Shown: positions 5,967-10,661 of the stretch, piece after piece | Position numbering within the stretch: position 1 is the stretch's first letter | Layout of the letters: every line of letters starts with the position of its first letter | Assembly: GCA_043769275.1 (NCBI GenBank) | Contig: JAYVJM010000086.1 | Span: 1-10,661, forward strand | DNA: 10,661 nucleotides | Direction: 5' to 3' | DNA from: JAYVJM01 sp043769275 | GTDB taxonomy: Bacteria > Pseudomonadota > Gammaproteobacteria > Pseudomonadales > UBA7239 | The notes under the pieces: model-generated | Databases searched by the model: none | Told to the model about the DNA's origin: nothing | The model's input: only the letters and a program-made list of their open reading frames with translations | Program-made: the position numbers and the translations under genes

Positions 5967-7364
5967 CTACTCCCTGCGCCAGACAGTACCCGACCTAGTG
6001 TCTTCCAACACAATGGATTGCACTAGCAACTCATTGCGTATCTGATCAGCACGTGTAAAATTTTTGTCCTTTTTGGCCTGCTGTCTTTCAGCAATCAGCA
6101 CATCAATAGACTCAGCAGTTAAACCCGTGCCGTTATCGCCTTGCAAAAAAATTTCTGCATCTGCCTGCAATAAACCAAGCACAGCTGCCAATGATTTTAG
6201 TGTAATCGCTACAGCATGCACTTTGTCCATATCATCATCTGCCCGCGCCGTGTTCAGCGCGCGCGCTAGATCAAAAAGTAAAGCCACAGCTTCCGGCGTG
6301 CCAAAGTCGTCATCCATTACACAAATAAAACGCTTAACATCAGCATTGCTTTGATCAAGAGCCGCTAACGGAACGGCTGAAATGGCCTGCAAGCCTCGCA
6401 ATGCTGTGTAAAAGCGCTCCAAAGCACCACGGGCAGTTCGCAAACTTTCCTCTGAATAATTAATAGCGCTTCGATAGTGGCTAGCCAGCAGCAAATAACG
6501 AATCACTTCAGGATGATACTGTTCCAATATTTCGCGGATGGTGAAAAAATTGCCTAAAGATTTCGACATTTTTTCGTTATCAACACGCACGGCTCCCGCG
6601 TGCATCCAGTAGTTTGCATAGCTTTTGCCCGTAGCGGCTTCTGACTGCGCAATTTCATTTTCATGATGCGGAAACGGCAAATCTGGGCCGCCGCCATGTA
6701 TATCAAATGAATCACCGAGGCAACATGTCGACATTGCCGAACATTCAATATGCCAACCTGGACGACCAAAACCCCACGGGGAAGGCCAGCTCAACTCACC
6801 CAATTTTGCCGCTTTCCACAACGCAAAATCACGCGGGTCGCGTTTGATATCGCTTACATCTACGCGTGCGCCAGCCAATAACTCGTCCGGATTTTTACCT
6901 GACAGCTTTCCGTAATCTGCAAATTTTTTAACAACGTAATACACGTCATTATTATCAGCTTTGTAGGCATAACCTTTAGCTATCAGTCGTTCTATCATCG
7001 AAATAATTTCAGCAATATGCGCTGTAGCCTTGGGCTCAATATCTGGACGCGCTACGCCTAAACGCGTCTCATCTTCCTGCATCGCCGCAATAAATCTTTC
7101 CGTCAAGGCAATGCACGACTCGCCATTCTCTGCAGCACGACTGAGAATTTTATCGTCAACATCAGTAATGTTGCGCACATAGAGCACATCCCAGCCACTG
7201 GCGCGCAAATAACGCGTTATTACATCGAAAACCACCATCACGCGCGCATGCCCAAGATGACAATAGTCGTATACCGTCATGCCACATACATACATGCGGA
7301 TTTGCTTTGGATTAATAGGTATAAAAGTTTCTTTCTGGCGTGTGAGCGTGTTGTAAATTTTCAT
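5967..7364 (-). CDS. cysS: Cysteinyl-tRNA synthetase
   Basis: CysRS charges tRNA-Cys with cysteine in an ATP-dependent reaction in the cytosol. The 465-residue monomeric class I enzyme is close to the E. coli length (461). The HIGH signature is HLGH at 36-39 and the second signature is KMSKS at 265-269. The zinc ligands of the family are present: Cys27 (YVCGMTVYD), Cys208 (GWHIECSAMS), His233 and Glu237 (HHENE). The C-terminal half holds the DALR and anticodon-binding helices. The gene begins 7 bases after the glnS stop on the same strand. The only Shine-Dalgarno-like sequence, GGA, lies at the end of glnS, 14 bases from the ATG, so translation is probably coupled to glnS. The two form one operon ending at the bidirectional terminator. 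Confidence 0.97.
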   Translation of the reverse strand: MKIYNTLTRQKETFIPINPKQIRMYVCGMTVYDYCHLGHARVMVVFDVITRYLRASGWDVLYVRNITDVDDKILSRAAENGESCIALTERFIAAMQEDETRLGVARPDIEPKATAHIAEIISMIERLIAKGYAYKADNNDVYYVVKKFADYGKLSGKNPDELLAGARVDVSDIKRDPRDFALWKAAKLGELSWPSPWGFGRPGWHIECSAMSTCCLGDSFDIHGGGPDLPFPHHENEIAQSEAATGKSYANYWMHAGAVRVDNEKMSKSLGNFFTIREILEQYHPEVIRYLLLASHYRSAINYSEESLRTARGALERFYTALRGLQAISAVPLAALDQSNADVKRFICVMDDDFGTPEAVALLFDLARALNTARADDDMDKVHAVAITLKSLAAVLGLLQADAEIFLQGDNGTGLTAESIDVLIAERQQAKKDKNFTRADQIRNELLVQSIVLEDTRSGTVWRRE

Positions 7365-7371
7365 TTAACAA

Positions 7372-9042
7372 TTATTTTCCAAAAGAGTCGCGTAAGCCGA
7401 TAGTTCGATTGAACACAAGATTTTCTGGCGCGCTATCAAAACGATCAACGCAGAAATAACCTTCACGCTCAAACTGGAATACTGCTTCAGGCAAGGCTTC
7501 GCGCAAACTCCACTCTGCCTTGCAGTTGTTCAACACCGTCAACGACTGTGGATTGATAAAGTCTACGAACGACTTGCTTTTATCGGCTTCAGGATTTTCT
7601 ACCGTAAATAAACGCTCATATAAACGCACTTCAACATTAAGGCATTGCTGTGCACAAACCCAGTGAATTACTCCTTTGACTTTGCGACCATCCGCTGGAT
7701 TTTTACCATGTGTCTCTGGATCATACGTGCAATGCAACTCGACAATGTTGCCGCCACTATCTTTCACCACTTCGTTTGCACGTATCACATACGCGTTACG
7801 CAAACGCACTTCCTGCCCTAACACCAGTCGCTTGAAGTTTTTGTCCGCACTTTCCAAAAAATCATTTCGATCAATAAATAACTCACGTGCAAATGGCAGC
7901 AAACGCGTGCCAAGCTCTTCGCTCTGCGGATGATTTGGCGCACTCAACTGCTCTATTTTGCCTTCGTCATAATTACTAATAACCACTTTCAGCGGCCGCA
8001 GTACGCACATAGCACGCCGAGCGTTTTTATCGTGATCGTCGCGTATCGCAAACTCCAGCATGGCAACATCTACTACGCTCTCGCTGCGAGCCACACCAAT
8101 CATGTCGCAAAACTGGCGCAACGCACGCGCAGAAACACCGCGTCGACGCAAGCCCGAGATGGTTGGCATGCGCGGGTCATTCCAGCCATGCACGTACTTC
8201 TCATCAATAAGCTGCTTTAATTTGCGCTTGCTCGTGATGGTGTAATTCAGGTTTAAACGCGCAAATTCATGCTGGCGAGGCACACAAGGCACCGGCAAAT
8301 TCGCAAGAAACCACTCATAGAGCGGGCGGTGATCTTCAAACTCCAATGTACAAATAGAATGCGTAATGCCTTCAATAGCATCCGACTGGCCATGGGTGTA
8401 ATCGTAGCTTGGATAAATACACCACTTGTCACCCGTTTGGTGATGAATAGCACTACGAATGCGATAAATAATCGGATCCCGTAGATTGATATTCGGGCTA
8501 GCCATATTGATTTTTGCACGCAACACACAAGAGCCGTCGGCAAACTCGCCCTCTTTCATGCGCGTAAATAGCGCCAAATTTTCAGCAACTGTACGTTCTC
8601 TGTAGGGGCTGTTACGGCCAGCTTCAGTCAACGTACCGCGATACTCGCGTGCGTCATCAGGTGTTAAATCGCACACATACGCTTTGCCCTGTTCAATAAG
8701 ATAAACAGCCCACAGGTATAGCTGGTCAAAATAATCCGACGCATGGTGCGCCTTTCCTTCCCATTGAAAACCAAGCCAACGTACATCGTCCTGAATGGCA
8801 ACAATATATTCATCACTCTCTTTTTCCGGGTTGGTATCATCAAAGCGCAAGTTGCAGGTTCCCGCAAACTCCTCAGCCATGCCAAAATTAAGGCAAATAG
8901 ATTTAGCATGCCCGATATGCAAATAACCATTCGGTTCTGGCGGGAAGCGCGTAGCTACACGGCCGGCATTTACACCTGCGGCAACGTCTGCCGCGATAAT
9001 ATTCCGAATAAAGTGCGAAGTAGTTGGTGTGTCTTTACTCAT
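7372..9042 (-). CDS. glnS: Glutaminyl-tRNA synthetase
   Basis: GlnRS charges tRNA-Gln directly with glutamine. The 556 residues match the E. coli enzyme (554) throughout. PPEPNGYLHIGHAKSICLNFG holds the ATP-binding HIGH (42-45). FDDTNP (67-72) and YPSYDYTH (210-217) form the amino-acid pocket and tRNA acceptor region, and DPRMPTISGLRRRG (289-302) is conserved. The class I second signature, MSK in E. coli GlnRS, is TSK at 270-272. The C-terminal beta-barrel anticodon domain is complete and ends near FNRTIGLRDSFGK. The start gives the usual N-terminus (HFIRNIIAADVAAG); the ribosome site GAGAG is modest. It is the first gene of the glnS-cysS operon and is divergent from ppiB. Having a direct GlnRS means tRNA-Gln charging need not use the GatCAB transamidation route. 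Confidence 0.98.
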   Translation of the reverse strand: MSKDTPTTSHFIRNIIAADVAAGVNAGRVATRFPPEPNGYLHIGHAKSICLNFGMAEEFAGTCNLRFDDTNPEKESDEYIVAIQDDVRWLGFQWEGKAHHASDYFDQLYLWAVYLIEQGKAYVCDLTPDDAREYRGTLTEAGRNSPYRERTVAENLALFTRMKEGEFADGSCVLRAKINMASPNINLRDPIIYRIRSAIHHQTGDKWCIYPSYDYTHGQSDAIEGITHSICTLEFEDHRPLYEWFLANLPVPCVPRQHEFARLNLNYTITSKRKLKQLIDEKYVHGWNDPRMPTISGLRRRGVSARALRQFCDMIGVARSESVVDVAMLEFAIRDDHDKNARRAMCVLRPLKVVISNYDEGKIEQLSAPNHPQSEELGTRLLPFARELFIDRNDFLESADKNFKRLVLGQEVRLRNAYVIRANEVVKDSGGNIVELHCTYDPETHGKNPADGRKVKGVIHWVCAQQCLNVEVRLYERLFTVENPEADKSKSFVDFINPQSLTVLNNCKAEWSLREALPEAVFQFEREGYFCVDRFDSAPENLVFNRTIGLRDSFGK

Positions 9043-9078
9043 GAGTCTCTCAGTGATGTGCAGCCAATTGGGCTAACC

Positions 9079-9098
9079 ACGCGAATATATATCCGCGT
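9079..9098. promoter_or_regulatory. 20-bp near-perfect palindrome between glnS and ppiB
   Basis: ACGCGAATATATATCCGCGT reads almost the same on both strands; only one symmetric pair (positions 6 and 15 of the element) breaks the dyad. It lies 37 bases upstream of the glnS start and about 50 bases upstream of the ppiB -35. The AT core could also serve as a -10 region for glnS. It may be an operator for a dimeric regulator or part of a leader hairpin; no specific regulator can be named. Confidence 0.45.
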
Positions 9099-9148
9099 AT
9101 TGCAAATAGGTGGCTTCGGATCGTGGGTGTCAGCCAAGTGGCCAATGT

Positions 9149-9177
9149 TTGGTGCCAGCGAGAAAAGCTCGTATTAT
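9149..9177 (+). promoter_or_regulatory. Probable sigma-70 promoter of ppiB-lpxH
   Basis: TTGGTG at 9149-9154 and TATTAT at 9172-9177 are separated by exactly 17 bases, which suits the housekeeping sigma factor. The predicted transcript would start near 9184, giving a leader of about 50 bases before the ppiB ATG at 9236. Confidence 0.6.
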
Positions 9178-9235
9178 AGCCGCCCGCTCTAATCCATCAA
9201 AACGATGCACAAGACGGCGTTTGAGGAAAATACCC

Positions 9236-9733
9236 ATGTCTGTAGTTCTACACACCACATACGGCGACATTACTCTTGAACTGGATGCCGAGAAGGCACC
9301 AGCCACTGTAGCCAATTTCCTAGAGTACGCAAAAAGCGGATTCTACAACGATACTATTTTTCACCGCGTGATTGATGGATTCATGATTCAAGGCGGCGGC
9401 ATGGATGAAAACATAAACCAGAAAACCACGCGTGGCCAGATCAAAAACGAAGCCAATAACGGCCTTAAAAATGATGTCGGCACGATTGCAATGGCGCGCA
9501 CTGGAGACCCACATTCAGCAACTGCGCAGTTCTTTATCAATATCAAAGATAATGATTTTCTCAATTTTAAAAGCGAGACGCCGCAAGGATGGGGTTATTG
9601 TGTATTTGGCCGCGTAACAGATGGCATGGACGTAATCGACAAAATTCGCGTTGTGAAAACCACGTCACGCGGCGGCCACCAAGACGTGCCGGCTGAAGCG
9701 GTCACAATTAGCGGCCTTACCATCACTGCCTGA
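9236..9733 (+). CDS. ppiB: Cytoplasmic peptidyl-prolyl cis-trans isomerase B (cyclophilin)
   Basis: PpiB accelerates cis-trans isomerisation of peptide bonds before proline during folding. The 165 residues are a complete single cyclophilin domain, as in E. coli PpiB (164), with no signal peptide, so it is the cytoplasmic form. Catalytic and binding motifs are FHRVIDGFMIQGGG (42-55, with His43 and Arg44), TAQFFINI (96-103) and GWGYCVFGRV (118-127, with Trp119). The frame is open 42 codons further upstream, but that region carries the promoter. ATG 9236 follows GAGG at 9223-9226 with a 9-base spacer and gives the normal N-terminus, so it was chosen. lpxH starts 6 bases after its stop, so both are on one transcript. 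Confidence 0.97.
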   Translation: MSVVLHTTYGDITLELDAEKAPATVANFLEYAKSGFYNDTIFHRVIDGFMIQGGGMDENINQKTTRGQIKNEANNGLKNDVGTIAMARTGDPHSATAQFFINIKDNDFLNFKSETPQGWGYCVFGRVTDGMDVIDKIRVVKTTSRGGHQDVPAEAVTISGLTITA

Positions 9734-9739
9734 GGCACG

Positions 9740-10450
9740 ATGAGCACATTATTTATCTCAGACTTGCATTTGTCCAAAGAAAGGCCGCATATCACTGCGG
9801 CTTTTTTTGCGTTCCTCAATCAGCATATTTTACAACCAGAAAAAAAATTACCTATTTGTGACCGCCTATACATTTTGGGCGATTTTTTTGATGCATGGAT
9901 AGGCGACGACGATGAATCTCCGTTGATGTCTGATGTTGCAGATGAGCTACAAAAAGCCGCACTTGGCGGCACGCAAATTTTCTTCCAACACGGCAATCGA
10001 GATTTCTTGTTGGGCGAACAATATGCCGCACGGTGTGGCATGACTTTACTGCCCGAACTGTTTGTATGGGAGCATCAAGGCGAACGCTGCCTTTTGGCAC
10101 ATGGTGATCAATTTTGTACAGCGGATACCGACTATCAACAATTTCGCTCTTTGGTACGAAACCCCGCATGGCAATCCGAAATACTGTCCAAACCGCTGAC
10201 TGAGCGACGCGCCATTGCAGCACAAATGCGGGCGGAAAGCCGCGATGCAACCAGCATCAAAGCGGAAAGCATTACAGATGTCACGCAATCAGAAATTGAG
10301 CAAGCGCTACTAACACACCACTGTAAAAGACTGATACACGGCCACACCCATAGACCCGCACGCCACGCAATAGTTTTGCCTGATGGAACAAAGGCAGAAA
10401 GGCTCGTACTGGGTGAATGGGCAGATAACGGGTTCTGTCGCATTAAGTGA
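9740..10450 (+). CDS. lpxH: UDP-2,3-diacylglucosamine diphosphatase (lipid A synthesis)
   Basis: LpxH cleaves UDP-2,3-diacylglucosamine to lipid X (2,3-diacylglucosamine 1-phosphate) and UMP at the inner face of the cytoplasmic membrane, the fourth step of lipid A synthesis. The 236-residue calcineurin-like metallophosphoesterase has all di-manganese motifs: SDLHL with Asp8 and His10, GDFFD with Asp48, GNRD with Asn86 and Arg87, LAHGD with His121, and HGHTHRP with His200 and His202. DTDYQQFRSLVRNPAWQ at 129-145 belongs to the family's capping helices. It starts 6 bases after ppiB, with AGG at 4 bases spacing as a weak ribosome site, so translational coupling is likely. A terminator-like hairpin with seven T lies within codons 14-23. 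The protein is otherwise intact. Confidence 0.96.
   Translation: MSTLFISDLHLSKERPHITAAFFAFLNQHILQPEKKLPICDRLYILGDFFDAWIGDDDESPLMSDVADELQKAALGGTQIFFQHGNRDFLLGEQYAARCGMTLLPELFVWEHQGERCLLAHGDQFCTADTDYQQFRSLVRNPAWQSEILSKPLTERRAIAAQMRAESRDATSIKAESITDVTQSEIEQALLTHHCKRLIHGHTHRPARHAIVLPDGTKAERLVLGEWADNGFCRIK
9780..9808 (+). terminator. Intrinsic-terminator-like hairpin with T7 inside the start of lpxH
   Basis: GCCGCA at 9784-9789 pairs exactly with TGCGGC at 9796-9801 around loop TATCAC, followed at once by seven T (9802-9808). A G-T and three A-T pairs could lengthen the stem. This is the textbook arrangement for factor-independent termination. It lies about 45 bases into the lpxH coding sequence and about 50 bases after the ppiB stop, so it could end ppiB-only transcripts unless ribosomes cover it. 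Confidence 0.55.
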
Positions 10451-10474
10451 TGTCACTGAGTCAATCAGATAAAC

Positions 10475-10568
10475 TGACCTTGCCCCCGAAAAACGTACCC
10501 CATAGCTGGTGTTAAAATTCGGCAATTGGAGAGACATTGTGAACGATAGAAAACAAAAGCAGGCGTGA
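10475..10568 (+). mobile_element. Probable IS3-family left end with a stub of the first ORF
   Basis: TGACCTTGCCCCCGAAAAAC from 10475 resembles the terminal repeats of IS3-family elements, which commonly begin TGA-CCT-GCCCCC. About 50 bases inside it, GGAG at 10528-10531 precedes a GTG at 10539 that opens VNDRKQKQ, like the start of an IS3 OrfA (often followed by a YSxEFKxxV motif). Here it stops at once (TGA 10566-10568). The element is therefore a decayed or truncated end. The identification rests on remembered terminal sequences and is tentative. From 10569 to 10661 I see nothing supportable. Confidence 0.35.
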
Positions 10569-10661
10569 CATGTGCTGTCAATTCTGGACACCAAACCTTC
10601 AGGCAACTGCCAACGTTATCGTCTGAATTATGAACACGCCTAATCTAGCTACAGCGTTTGG

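Noticed and set aside
9110..9235. Upstream extension of ppiB
   Set aside because: The region contains the sigma-70-like promoter, and ATG 9236 has its own ribosome site and the family N-terminus.
10630..10661. Possible start of another plus-strand gene (ATG 10630, MNTPNLATAF)
   Set aside because: Only ten codons are visible, with no ribosome binding site and no recognisable family.

Overview
This window looks like a gammaproteobacterial chromosome of moderate G+C. It is mostly housekeeping genes, with mobile-element debris at both ends. The proteins (AcnB, CysRS, GlnRS, PpiB, LpxH) closely resemble their E. coli and Pseudomonas counterparts in length and motifs. LpxH points to a lipid A-making Gram-negative. 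From memory, lpxH-ppiB, glnS-cysS and folD, with acnB close by, also sit together in Pseudomonas aeruginosa, so the backbone is probably an old gammaproteobacterial gene order. A Pseudomonas/Cellvibrio-like relative is plausible, but the genus cannot be fixed from the window.

Layout. Positions 1-329 (minus) hold the N-terminal part of an IS630-type transposase, with a frame change and no visible start codon; it runs off the left edge. Positions 330-694 appear gene-free and carry a 9-bp tandem repeat. Positions 695-1432 (minus) encode a six-helix inner-membrane protein of unknown function. Positions 1506-4103 (minus) are acnB. A divergent intergenic region leads to folD at 4341-5198 (plus). 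An orphan 167-residue gene follows at 5385-5888 (plus) and ends at a bidirectional terminator shared with the convergent glnS-cysS operon (9042 down to 5967, minus). ppiB and lpxH (9236-10450, plus) diverge from glnS. After lpxH there is a probable IS3-family terminus with a stub of its first ORF.

Function. The genes work largely independently: citrate-to-isocitrate conversion (AcnB), one-carbon folate interconversion (FolD), charging of tRNA-Cys and tRNA-Gln (CysS, GlnS), prolyl isomerisation (PpiB) and UDP-diacylglucosamine hydrolysis in lipid A synthesis (LpxH). The points most worth a second look are: a terminator-like hairpin with a T7 tract inside the first codons of lpxH; the orphan gene at 5385-5888, which distantly recalls GIY-YIG nucleases but lacks the usual Tyr in the second motif; a FolD whose motifs differ from the usual gammaproteobacterial type although it sits at the usual locus; and a 20-bp near-palindrome between glnS and ppiB. 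I did not find a convincing multi-gene novel system.
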